This document shows positions 47,495 through 58,727 of a stretch of 64,000 nt of DNA, piece by piece; position 1 is the stretch's first letter; the number at the start of each line of letters is the position of its first letter. The position numbers and the translations under genes were made by a program. The stretch spans positions 16,632,931-16,696,930 of the forward strand of contig CAIIXF020000003.1 of NCBI GenBank assembly GCA_903813345.2, in the 5' to 3' direction. This stretch comes from Owenia fusiformis (lineage: Eukaryota > Annelida > Polychaeta > Sabellida > Oweniidae). Below the pieces are notes generated by a model. That model did not search any database. It was not told the origin of the DNA and worked only from the letters and a program-made list of their open reading frames with translations.

Positions 47495-49129
47495 CTATTG
47501 TGGTTCCAACTTCATTGGGTGATTGGTGTTGACAACTAGAGAGTTATCCGAATGGGATTCATCACTTATGTCACTGACATGATCGTGGTGCGATTCAGGG
47601 GTCATGATCATGTTCTCTTTACCCTGATTATTATTGGTCATCCATTGTACATGTTGTTGAGAGTCGGCGCCTGTGTTAATATTCTCTTTACCTTCGTTTT
47701 CGCCCTTTTTCACTTCCTGTGCACGCTTATGCATGCCGACCAACCACGGGGCAGATGTTTCATCCGGGCTGGATTTAGATTGAATGTCTTTCTTGATAGT
47801 TTCTGGAATGGGTAGCGAGTGACGTACCATTGCTCCATAGAGACCGTACTGAGCCATGATAGAGGTCTGACCTTGACCCCAAGATTTTGTCGTTTTCCTC
47901 CACTTGGCACGCTTGTTCTGGAACCATACCTGAATACGATCCTCGGCAATCCCGGTCTTCATGGCGGCCATTTCTCTCATGTAAACATCAGGGTAGTGGG
48001 CCTCTTTGAATAACTTCTCAAGTTCCTGTGTCTGGAAATCGGTGTAATTGGTACGGTGGCGTCTTCTCGGTTTCTTCGCTTTCCTTGTTACATCTTTCTT
48101 CTCAGTTTCATAGTTTAGAATCTCATCATTTGGTGGGCTAGTGCTATCTGCTGGATAACCCTCCGGGGTTGTTTTACCATCAGTTGGGTATGCTGCAGGA
48201 TTATAATGCCAGGGGTACATGGGAGTTCCAGGGTATGCAGCGGCGTAGTAAGACCCTGCATAGCTACCAGGCTCAGGTTTAACATATCCCTGTTGCATCC
48301 ATGGTTGGATATGTTCAGGTCTCATCCAGGCACCATCGGTCTCACTATCTGGAGAACCTGAAGACTGGCTATGTGCGTATGTGGGGTAGTGGCTATGAGC
48401 CGGCACGGGAGTGCTGAAGCTTTCAGACTGACCTGCTTGAGATTGTGCTGCAGCTTGAGATTGTGCTGCAGCTTGAGATTGTGCTGCAGCTTGAGATTGT
48501 GCTGCAGCTTGATGGGCAGCTAGGGCTTGAGCAGCTGTAGCATTAGCTTGAGTAGACAGACCTTGTGCTTGTGAAGTAGTCAGGTTTGCATACGATGCAG
48601 CGCTATAATTTGGATTAAAGTTATGATATGGTCCAGTGTAATCTGTTGGCCCATATGATTCCTGGTGAGCTCTTGTGGCTTGCTCGTTAGCCCTCGAGTC
48701 TTGTTGGTTGGCTCGAGAATCTTGCAGAATTGCCCTGGGGTGTTGTTGTATAGGGCTAGTATCCTGCTGTAGAGGTCTAGCATCTTGCTGTATTGGCCTA
48801 GCATCATGATGTATGGGCCTTGTGTCATGTTGTATAGGCCTAGCATCTGGTATGGAGCGAGAGTCTTGTATTGAACTTGTTGGTATATCGTACCTTGGAT
48901 TCCTATCATCAAGGCTCGTGCCACTATCAGAGCTCTGGATACTATAAGGTGATGTCTCCCCTGGTGATGGAACTTGCGGTTCTCCTTGTGTCATTCCCAG
49001 TAAGTCATTCACAGAGAAGTTAGATCGGGAGATCTGCATATGAGGCATCGACGTTCTGCCATACTCACTGGCTTGATGCTGCAGTGCTGGGCTGCTGTAG
49101 TTTGGCATGTTACTCAGGACGCTATTCAT
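47495..49129 (-). CDS. vsx: Vsx-family (visual system homeobox) transcription factor, single exon
   Basis: Predicted 544-residue nuclear DNA-binding protein of the paired-like:CVC class. The homeodomain is at residues 355-414 (RRRHRTNYT to [14 protein letters not shown]50, N51). It is followed by a clear CVC domain at about 415-475 ([20 protein letters not shown] and [11 protein letters not shown]), the diagnostic signature of Vsx1/Vsx2(Chx10)/CEH-10. An octapeptide-like FSVNDLLGM sits at residues 38-46. The N-terminal half carries a degenerate heptad repeat ([21 protein letters not shown] and so on, about 95-157) and a QAAAQS repeat (about 207-232). The C-terminus is acidic and Ser/His-rich; no OAR motif was seen. 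The start is the ATG at 49127-49129; the upstream in-frame TTG at 49150 is not a likely eukaryotic start. Known Vsx genes generally have several introns, including in the homeobox, so the uninterrupted ORF is unusual: a retrogene or lineage-specific intron loss. Family members specify retinal and interneuron fates; the role here is inferred. Confidence 0.95.
   Translation of the reverse strand: MNSVLSNMPNYSSPALQHQASEYGRTSMPHMQISRSNFSVNDLLGMTQGEPQVPSPGETSPYSIQSSDSGTSLDDRNPRYDIPTSSIQDSRSIPDARPIQHDTRPIHHDARPIQQDARPLQQDTSPIQQHPRAILQDSRANQQDSRANEQATRAHQESYGPTDYTGPYHNFNPNYSAASYANLTTSQAQGLSTQANATAAQALAAHQAAAQSQAAAQSQAAAQSQAAAQSQAGQSESFSTPVPAHSHYPTYAHSQSSGSPDSETDGAWMRPEHIQPWMQQGYVKPEPGSYAGSYYAAAYPGTPMYPWHYNPAAYPTDGKTTPEGYPADSTSPPNDEILNYETEKKDVTRKAKKPRRRHRTNYTDFQTQELEKLFKEAHYPDVYMREMAAMKTGIAEDRIQVWFQNKRAKWRKTTKSWGQGQTSIMAQYGLYGAMVRHSLPIPETIKKDIQSKSSPDETSAPWLVGMHKRAQEVKKGENEGKENINTGADSQQHVQWMTNNNQGKENMIMTPESHHDHVSDISDESHSDNSLVVNTNHPMKLEPQ
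48435..48512 (-). repeat. 18-bp in-frame repeat in Vsx encoding QAAAQS
   Basis: Four nearly identical tandem copies of CTTGAGATTGTGCTGCAG (plus-strand view). The near-identity at nucleotide level implies recent slippage. Confidence 0.95.
48655..48850 (-). repeat. 21-bp in-frame repeat in Vsx encoding DxRPIQQ-type heptads
   Basis: About nine degenerate heptads ([63 protein letters not shown]). They are more diverged than the 18-bp repeat, so older. Confidence 0.9.
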
Positions 49130-49367
49130 GATGATCCAATTTAGTGTCAATTTTTTAAATCCTGTTAGTCCTTTTTCAGAGTCAAATATTTCAGCTCCAA
49201 TAGTGTCTATTTAGCTCTTGGCGTAGTTTTAACTCCTAATTATTCAATTGCCTCAGTTTAGAATCAGCACTTCAAAATTCAATTTTAGATTTTCTTGTAC
49301 TTGTACATGTAGATGTGTTCACTGTTCTATGCAAGAAGTGATTATGAATTCCAACTGGTGACCCTGA

Positions 49368-49376
49368 CCTTATATA
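49368..49376 (-). promoter_or_regulatory. Candidate TATA box of the Vsx gene
   Basis: On the minus strand the sequence reads GTATATAAGGTCAGGG, with a TATATAAG core. It lies about 240 bp upstream of the Vsx ATG, so initiation about 30 bp downstream would give a 5' UTR near 210 bp without needing an intron. The spacing is plausible, but a TATA-like string is easily found by chance in AT-rich DNA. Confidence 0.4.
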
Positions 49377-52139
49377 CAATAAGCTCTATAATCCTAACAC
49401 TGAACTGCAAACTGAGAGGTCAAATACAGTGGCCAAACTTGACAAACCAAGTGACCCTATTGTTTGCATGAGTGGAAACTGATGAAAACATTCAGCTTAA
49501 TTAGCACAATTGGGCTACCGAATCCAGGGGTCAGTTACAATTTGTTTGCTTGTTTTTTGTTATTATGTAAAACAATTCTGCCATGTTGTTTGTGATGAAT
49601 GGATTCCAGGTGAAAATAACAGTACAGCAGATGATTTGATAACATTAACAGTTTTATTTTCGAAATTCAAGGGATGTACTCGCAAGTATTGATATACTTA
49701 TATCTATCATTTTTCATGATCTACAAGACTTTATTTTATTCCCAAAAGTAGATGATTCACATTTGCTATCAAAAGAAATTTGAAAAACTGGAATGAAAAT
49801 AAAAAGAGTGGGCTAATTTGTGACTTAAGAGTGACTAAAATAAACATCATTAAAGTTCCATCTATCATCATTTTCATCATGTAATCAATCAAAGTCTAGC
49901 TTTGCCTCAAGGGGTTGATGAATAAAAAGATGACATAATTTTAAGGTAGATCTCATGATAAGAATTTTTATATAATTTTCAGGATTAAAATACAAACAAT
50001 TAATGAAATATTTAATTCTTTGACCTTTTGGTGGATATTTATAGAAAGAATACATTATCATATTTTATTTGTTAGTTATATTTATATAATGCAAATAATT
50101 AAATATAGTCAATAGCATTATAGGAGAGAAATTCAAAAGGTCACTGGAAGTTGAGGGTGGGGGGGGGGTGGGCTAGGCAATATATATTAACAAAATATTT
50201 TGATTAAATGCGATTGAAATTAAATGACAATTTCACAAGTGTTTTTGTGAGAGCATAAAACTACCTTAAGGCAGTTCAGCATTATGAGATTTTTATGCAG
50301 TTATCATAATTCTAAATACCAATAATTCATGATATGTTTAATATTTTTCATATTTGAATAAGGATTTTTACAAATGGTAAAAAAACATACAAAATGGATT
50401 AAAAATCAAAATATTTCAAATAAAAAGAATCAAAATAACATTCCTCCAATTTTTTCAATATTTTAAAGTGCAGCACTACCTAACATTCTAGTTTGAATGT
50501 TTTTCATCAGTTTGATTGTTATCTGATAGGAAAGTTTAAAGCCAATATGCCACAAATGTTTGCCATTTCAATGTTTAAATCATCACTGTTTGGATTGAAG
50601 AATAATCATACTTCACAGTTTTCTAAACAAAAACAATCTAATCACGAAATATGATACCCCATTTATATCTCACAAAGTATAATTCTCCAAAAAGATTTTT
50701 TCATTTTAATTAATTAATTGAAAAGTTACTTAAAATGTTACTTAAAGTGACAATTACCAACATCAATTCAATTCAGGGGCCAACACTGCTCAAAGCCTCA
50801 GCCCTCCATAAAATTTGTTTTGCATATACAAACAATAAACCATTAAAAAAATTAAATTCAATCCATAAAGTCTCCAATATCAATTCTTAATAAATGAGGT
50901 GACTCAAAATTATGTAACCATTAAAATATTGAGCCAGTTTTAACTATGAGCACCAAGATAGCTTAAAGCTTACATTTTCTTATTAAGAAGCTTGAGAGTT
51001 ACTAAGGCTAATTGCTACAGTTGTCTCTAATGCTGGTCTGACAAAAAATTGCATTTGGACACAAGGCGTAGCGGAGGGGGGTGCGAATGCCAAACTTTTC
51101 AGTTTTCAGTTGGGGGGGGGGGTGCGATTGTGGCATAAACAAGCCAATAAAAACAAAATTAAGATTGTTATTAAAAGAAAACATCAACCTCAACATTTTT
51201 ACAACCTATAACTTGCATATCCTTTTAGCTTCAAATCACTATTAGTTAACGAAACAACCTTTCAGCATTCACAGCACTAAACAAAAACAACCAGTAGTAG
51301 AATTGAATATGTATGAGACAACACTAAGGTATGTTATGCAAAATGAGTACAAGGAACTGATTACGATCAACTTGAAGGTATATGAGCATGGGTGCACCGA
51401 GGGGAGGATGGTGCATTGAGGATGGTACTCAGGAAAAGGAGACTCGTTTGAAAGAAGAATTACATGTTTGCGTTCATATGAGAGATGGAGAAGCAAGGCT
51501 TCAAGTGCAAGTAAAAGTGCAAGTGGAAAAATCCTGGGTAGTCCCTACCCGGGTTTGCAAATTAACGTCATAAATAAACATGCCAAAACATCATTCCCCA
51601 TAAGGATACAGCGACAATTAAATCAAGCAACATTTCACGTTGGTCAACAGTTACATGCATCTTAAATATAGGATATGATTACAATGCAATGAAGCGTGGC
51701 ATCTGATTGATGTATTTTCCTACTCGGAAGTGCATTAATTGGCCCAATGGGACCACGATTTACTCCCAACAAGCTGGCGAATAAAATAACTGCACCGACG
51801 CACAACTCAATAAACATATCCCTGATAGCAGAACCAGCAATAATGCATTCATTTTTATTTTTATTATCCCAGCAGGATATAAACGAACTGTTACCCTTAA
51901 AGGACTCTGCCTAAATGTAAATTTGGTGCCATGATAATGGACATTTAAATAAATCATCGTCCCTCAAGTCCAATCCAATTCTTGTCTTCCATGCAATATG
52001 TCCTGAAATATAAAAGGGATTATTCCTTAAACGACTTCTGTTTCATTGAGTCTCATTACATTGATATAGTTGGGGTCATTAACAGAAACTTCGTAAAGTT
52101 ACGAATTCGTAAAATCCATTGTACTCTAACTGTGACATC
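49377..52139. other. Region upstream of Vsx, no genes recognised
   Basis: No exon could be supported. G-runs occur at about 50158-50169 and 51109-51122; the latter is in a stretch with GTGCGAATGCCAAACTTTTC/GGGGGTGCGATTG. Regulatory DNA for Vsx would be expected here but cannot be identified without comparison. Confidence 0.45.
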
Positions 52140-52149
52140 ATTACAAATT

Positions 52150-52470
52150 TCATACTGATTATAACCAATCATATCCATATGCCATTCCAATCTTGTTCTG
52201 ATACCATACAAATATAATTCTGATCCCATACCAATCTCTTACTGAAACCATACAAATTTCATTCTGATACCATACTAATCTCATCCTGATACCATATCAA
52301 TCTTATTCTGATATCACATCAGTCTATAACTGACAGGATACCAATCTCATCTTGATACCATACCAATCTGAATCTGATACCATACCAATCTGAATCTGAT
52401 ACCATACCAATCTGAATCTGATACCATACCAATCTCAATCTGATACCATAAAAATCTCATCCAGACAGCA
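52150..52470. repeat. Minisatellite of GATACCATACCAATCTCATTCT type
   Basis: About 15 units of 20-22 bp, best conserved at 52340-52450 (CTGATACCATACCAATCTGA). It directly abuts the 3' end of the LINE at 52470. Confidence 0.9.
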
Positions 52471-55400
52471 TATTGTTTATTGTTTCTTTTATTCCCGAAA
52501 ATTAATCGGAGCAACAAACATAATAATTACAATTATACAGTTACTTTATACAATAGAGAATAATCATGAAATGTAAGAATAATATTAACATGAAATAGTG
52601 CTGCACAAATTGCAGCTTATTTGCAATAGTTAGTAAAAAATTACAAAATGTGTCATCATCTAATTGTTGGAGAACATCTGCCTGACTTCCTAGTATGGCA
52701 TCAATAAAAACATGTGTGTCAGCAGAAAACAGCTTGACACCAGTTATCTGTCTAAAATTGAGACTAGCAAATTAAAAAGTTTGTCTCTCTCACAGATAAT
52801 TCTGGTATTTTGGCAATGCAATAGGTAATGCATGATTATGAACTCATTGGTAATAATAATGGTGTCACACATTTTACACTTCTTTTCATATACATTAGGT
52901 AAGGATAAATGAATCAGATTGCCTTAATTCCAACTGCATTTTGGGAATTGTCTACCCAATTCCCACATTATGCTTGGGCTGAGGTTCGTATGGATGTTAC
53001 GAAAATATTTTAAAGAGACATTCTGTTGGCAGCTTTCTTGCCATTTTTTCTCCTCAAAAATATGAATTTGGGATTTAGTAAGCAGTCTCCACTTCTCCTT
53101 AATCAGATATTTGCCATTACAGATGAGTTGTTGAATTTGGTCTGGTATATATTCATATTTTTCAGCCAGATTGTATAGATCATTGATAAACCCTTTCTGT
53201 TTAAAAGTTTCCCTGTTCGACAAATAACTTGCCAATCTTAAAATGAAGACTTTTTTAGTAATAAAATGTTTGCATCTACATAATCTGTTGAAAAACCCCA
53301 ATTTAGCCTTATCGATCCTAGCAGATATTGTCCATAATCCAAGGGTCGATAAAACTACATCGGACGGAAATCTCATTGAATTGCTTTTGTTACTTGACGT
53401 TGTGTAAGTTCTAGCAAATAAATGTCTTTTTTGGTTAGGTTTGACCAAAGCTCACATCCAAATAACATGGCAGGTAATATTATGTTGATTCAGATTCTTA
53501 ATGAAGTAAGAGGATTTGCATCCTTTACAATGCGGACATTGGCAATTGAGTAATACGAATTTTTGGCTTTTTTACATGCATTAACTACCATGTCTTTGCA
53601 TTTAAAATCACTTCTCAAAGCGTTACCAACGTATTGTTGAGTATTTGCGTTAGGAATAGTATCACTGCCTAAGAAGTAACACACTTGATTTCTGGCTTTT
53701 GATGTCTCATTGAATGTGACCACGGCGCTTTTGCCGTCTTCCCCAGCATGGTACAGTAACCTCCATTTGCTACTATATTCATATACAATGTTTAGTAGGG
53801 TCTGTAGGTCAGCAGGGGAAGACGCCAAAAGAGTCGTATCATCCGCCACTAAAATGCATGCCCGGATTAGAGTATCACCGATAGTTACGCCGACACCTGA
53901 GTTACATAGGTCTTCAATAAGACCGTTGATAAAGACGTTAAAATAGATGGCGCTACAGACCCGGCCCTGACCCGAGCCCTCTTTTATTTCAAAAGTTCTC
54001 GACATTTTTCCCATATATAATACGCTCGCCATTGTGTCGGTATAGCTATCTACTATTAACTTGAACGCTTTCCCATTTATACCAAGGTTATATAATTTGT
54101 GGAAAAGTCCTATCCTCCACAAGTAGTCAAAACATTTTACATTATCCAAAAATGCACAAAATAGTTTGCTTTTCTGTTCACTATAATGGTGAATGGCTTC
54201 CGAAAGTACAAACATAGCAAATTGACTTCCAGAGCCTTCCTGATAGGCAAATTGAAGTGGGTTAGGGCATTTTAAAATCTTAAATTTAGGAATGAGTCTT
54301 ACAGAAACTATCTTTTCCCATAGCTTAAAAAGAACCGACGTGAGTGTAAGACCACGGAAATTATCTGTACATGTGGGATCTTTATTTTTCCCTTTGAATA
54401 ATGAAATCATAATTGCTATCTTAAAACAAATTGGTAAGCGTTCAACTTTAACAATTGCGTTAAAAATTTCGCAGATCTTTTGAGTTAAGTGTGGACCACC
54501 ATATTTTAAATGTTCAGCGACCACTTCGTCCATCCCAGGTGCTTTGTTGTTTTGAAACGATTTTACAGTGTTTGAAATTTCTTGACAAGATATGGGTACA
54601 TCAAAGACACCATCTTGGTTAAATGTTGAATTTACCTTCATTAAGGAGAATTCATGTTCAACTTTAAGCTTATGATTATTATCAAAATGTGAGGGGTTAT
54701 GTGGGCTACCAAGTTTTTCAAAGTGATTAGCCCAGATCTGTCTTACATCATCAGCGTCTCTGTAGATAACATCATTTACTTTAAGCTCATGAATGTGATT
54801 CGTTGATTGGGCATTTTTGTTTTTAAAACAATTGATTTTCCGATAGAAAAATGCTGAATCAACCTCGCTTGCGTTTTCGAGTTGCTGGATCTGTGAAAAT
54901 TCATAATCAGCCCTTGCTGATTTTAATTCTTTAGCAAACCTCCGTTTAGAGAGCTTATAAAGCCTATATGAATCGTGTTTTAGACCGCATGGTTTACCGT
55001 CCTGAATCCAAATGGAGCGGTGCGACTTCATGTTCTTATGATGTTCCTTGACAGTATTAGTCCAGTAAGGCTTTAGAAACTTTCTAAATTTCGATTTTGG
55101 AATGAAACTATCAGAGCTTTCAATGACTATTCTAACTAAGTCCTCAGTAGCTCTAGAAAGGCTAGAAATTGAATCATTAGGAACTATGAAATGTTCCAGT
55201 TTAGAAGAGACTGAGTTAGCATAGTCAGATCTGTTCTGAGCTGTAGCTTTATTCCACCTTAAAACAGATTTATTACTCGATTGAGTAAGGTAACATGTAT
55301 CTATAGAGAGATCTAGTGAAAGTATAACAGGATGGTGATCGGAGATCTGTAGAGAGTGATCATCCAAAACTGTGCATTTTTTTACTAAATCTTTTTTACA

Positions 55401-55690
55401 CGTAGGAATTGCAAAAAGGTCGACGCAAGACACGTTTTTGCCATTACAGCTGTAAAATGTAAACCACGGACCATCAGCAAGGTCACTTGAATTAACAGAA
55501 AAAAGATTACATTCTAATAACCAATCTTCTATCTTAAGACCCCTAGAATTTGGCGAAATGCTACATCTTGGGCCACTTTTTGCACTCAAATGGCCATTAA
55601 AATCACCAGCAAATACAACTGTGCCAAGCTGCTTGTATTTATGGTAAACTTCATACAGAGAATAGCTTGTGGTGATCTTAATTAATATAA
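52470..55690 (-). mobile_element. 5'-truncated LINE-like non-LTR retrotransposon
   Basis: The minus strand contains, in order, the end of an apurinic endonuclease domain (GDFNGHL, later ISDHHPVILSL), a reverse transcriptase and a C-terminal ORF segment, with no LTRs. The endonuclease N-terminus is missing: similarity stops at about 55,690, as expected from 5' truncation during target-primed reverse transcription. The 3' end, near GAAACAATAAACAAT at about 52,470-52,490, abuts a 21-bp tandem array. The domain order suits the jockey/CR1/L2/Ingi group; the exact clade was not determined. Confidence 0.9.
52924..55680 (-). pseudogene. LINE endonuclease/reverse transcriptase ORF, frameshifted
   Basis: The long frame (about 55,680 to 53,490) encodes the endonuclease tail (SDHHPV) and a reverse transcriptase. 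The latter has FRGLTLTSVLFKLWEKI, motif A FLDNVKCFD (about 54,126-54,158), a GSGQGRVCSAIYFNVFINGL segment and motif C LVADDTTLLAS (about 53,830-53,860). It stops at 53,490. The protein then resumes in another frame as ILPAMLFGCELWSNLTKKDI to VTKAIQ (about 53,475-53,370), and again in a further frame as FPSDVVLSTLGLW to the stop at 52,924. At least two frame changes therefore break the 3' part, so this copy is probably dead. The catalytic aspartates of A and C are intact, with V rather than the usual F/Y before ADD. The apparent start at 55,589 is a TTG inside the domain, not a true start. Confidence 0.88.
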
Positions 55691-56223
55691 TATTTTATAA
55701 ATCAAGATGTCCTGTACTTCAGAATAGGTTATTTGCCTGTTGTAAATGTCATTGGAAAGTGATTATAGTGTAATAATGTAAGCAAAAACGTCGGATTAGA
55801 TGACAAAGGAAATGAGTTAAGCTCCCTAATAGCAGACCTAAATCACGGACATGAGATCCTTAAGGTGCATACCCTCTGCTCTGTTGGTCATGATTTTTCT
55901 TTTTTAATCACCAAATGCTCATTTCAAGTTCGCAAGCCATCAATACTATTCAACCTATGTTTAAAGGGGGCAATCAAGTAGAATCAAGATTTTTCATTTT
56001 GGAATAGTTTTATTTCAGAATGAATACTTATAATTCTTTTGGGATTATTCAGGTTAAATTCCTCAGGTACCTATAGATATGAACTTTTAAGCTCTCAAAA
56101 CTTAAAAAATATGACAGCTCAGTTCAAGAACAAAAAATTAAAAGGTTGATTTTGACATTACATTGCAACTCTAAATGAAAGAATATTAAGAGGCAGTAAC
56201 AGTTTGACAGCTTGAAATACAGG
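55691..56223. other. AT-rich sequence without recognised genes
   Basis: Nothing could be supported. Confidence 0.4.
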
Positions 56224-56395
56224 CTGTCTCAAAAAATGTATGTAAAAGTGTATCAACAGCACAGAAAAAGCAATCAATATTTTCAGACCTTTTGGCATGT
56301 ACATTTTCTCCCAAATACACATTTTCTAGTTCAGTCTTGCCTTTTTGATTGATTTATCTGTGCTGTTGATATACTTTCAGGTACATTTTTCGAAA
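56224..56395. mobile_element. Foldback element, about 170 bp
   Basis: AAAAAATGTATGTAAAAGTG with TATCAACAGCACAG (56231-56264) is mirrored by CTGTGCTGTTGATATACTTT and CAGGTACATTTTT (56358-56390). Confidence 0.75.
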
Positions 56396-56840
56396 TACAT
56401 CTTGGGGATTGTTCTGCTTTGCATGTAAATGCCTTGAGAATATGTTATTCAGAAAAGCCCAACGGACAAAGATAGAGAATACCAGCTCCATTTGCAACTT
56501 AACTGTACCCTGTATCATTTTAAATGTGGTCATGTGTGGTAGGGTAGTGTAATTGTCCTGCTTTGCATATAATAGCCTTGAGAATAAGTTATAAAAACAT
56601 TTTTTAGAAACCCTTAGCATCTTGGGGACTGTCCTGCTTTGCATAATGGCCTTTCGCTTGAGAATAAGTTCTTTCAGTTGATTAATACATTCGAGGTTTC
56701 TTTGTAATTTGTGCATGTAAAAGCCTTGAGAATACGTTATATCATTTGATAAATATGTTTTGAGAACCCCAACTATATAGAGTTGCATATAAAGGCCTCG
56801 AGAATAAGTTATATCAGTTGATTAATACATTTGAAGTTTC
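56396..56840. repeat. Degenerate direct repeats of GCCTTGAGAATAAGTTATATC type
   Basis: TGCTTTGCATRTAAATGCCT, TGAGAATAAGTTATATCAGT and TGATTAATACATTTGAAGTT recur 3-5 times at uneven 60-180 bp spacing. Confidence 0.75.
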
Positions 56841-58727
56841 TTTGTAATTTGTATTTTTTCACATTAAAAAACAAGGTTAATAAACAACTTAATTCATAGA
56901 AATATCATTATTCTTCCCGCCATTAGTCTAATGTACTATTAACTAAAGTGTGTGTATTAAGTACAAGTTTCCCTAATGGTATGATGTATTCATTAATTAA
57001 CATGAAGAACTGATAACTATGACTACTGAAAATAAAAAGATGATTGTGGATTTTATGAGAATTTTTTTTTTTTTTATTACTTTTTTATTCATAGAAAACA
57101 TTTGAAAGCAGTTACATTAACATATACAATATTCATAATATCATAGAAATCACACAATTTTCCATCATATTCTTTTTTTTAAAAAAGAGAACTTATATAG
57201 ATAACCAATTTGGTGTTTAGGGTTTTCAGAACATGGCATAAGATCTTTTAAAATAGTTTGATTTTGCTTGATTTAAAGAGCTTCATCTACGATATGACAT
57301 ATGGGTCTACCATACCATTTGAACCTAAGAATGAAATTCATATAAGAAAAAAAATAAAAATAGCCCCTCTACTCATCCTTGAAAAAAAACTAGTAAATGT
57401 ACATAACAATTTGTATAACTTATTATCATGCCATCGATTCTTCAGATAGTTGTATATGATTTGAATATAATAAAATAATTATACTAATAGACAAAAAATC
57501 CTACCGGAAAAGTAAAGAAATGAATATTGAATTTAGTGTAAAAATGACAAGAATTGATGGTTTCACTCAGATGCAATATATCTTTTGAGAATATGTTTGG
57601 CTAATTGACGATTTATCTATATTTCCAGACTGCCTTGATTAGAAAACAACGACATATAAAAAATTAATAAACCAGGCCCTGCAAAGTGGAGCTGAAAAAT
57701 TAATTGTCAGCGAGTTGCAGATTCAGACACTGGAATACCTATCGAGATTACCAATCTATATATTGGATACGAGAGGATATTTGATCACATCACGAAACAT
57801 ATCATAAACTAGCTATAAAAGCAACAGAGTCACATGGAGTATGACAGACTATAAAGTGAAAGATAATAAAAAATGTAGGGATGCTCTATAATTACATGTT
57901 AAGCGTTACCGGATCGAGGAATCTTGGCTCATAAATATATGAATGACTGTAAATATATTTCCACATTGCCAACTACATATGGAATAGTCTATCATATCAG
58001 TAGAAGGATTTGATTGTACAAGCTAAATTAAGAGAACTCAATGCGAGAAGTTTATGAGTGTCGAAAACATTGAATTTCAACAGAGCAAGCAATTGATGAA
58101 GCAAATGACAAAAATCATCAATATGCAATCAACCTTATATAGAAAAGAGAACAAATTGTAATTGAACCTATTGAGTTCAAGACTTTAAAATTTGCGAAGA
58201 GAGATTCATCTGATGTAAAGTCATATTCAAACAGAAGAATTGACAGCTTTCGTGAATCAGGAAATTAGTACATTCTGCGTGACTACACAAACAATCTAAT
58301 TGGGACTTTACGGCTCTGTGGTAGTACTACAATCAAATCAAGTGAATTCAAGAATTAGCAAATGTGCCAATAACATTTAGATGATTTATATTCTCTACAC
58401 AAGGGACACAATAATTTGACAAAACTCCCCTCGAGTAATTATTGAGCACAATGTCGCACATATGGATAAGAAATACCAGTGAGAGAAAAGAACCCACAAA
58501 TTGTTGAAGCCTCATCACTGTGGACAGATAATTTGATTGACTTTGTTATTAGGATTGTAGGATCTAAAATCATCACCGAATTTATGACATTTGATTAAAG
58601 GTAATATAATCAATTGATTTCTTCACATCTCCAAGCTAATTAACGACAGCGAGGTAGATTACTCTAAAATTGATCAATATAAAAATGTAAATAATTGATG
58701 ATATAGTTCAGGCAAAATCTGTATAAA
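56841..58727. other. GPCR upstream region
   Basis: AT-rich with T-runs at about 57063-57076 and 57173-57180. It presumably contains the GPCR promoter and 5' UTR, but no start-site element could be singled out. TATAAAA at 58722-58728 is too close to the ATG to be its TATA box. Confidence 0.4.

Noticed and set aside
47552-48013. Other frames within the Vsx locus on both strands
   Set aside because: Shadow frames of the Vsx coding sequence.
49130-49150. Seven-residue N-terminal extension of the Vsx frame
   Set aside because: The frame would start at TTG; the in-frame ATG at 49127-49129 is the sensible eukaryotic start.
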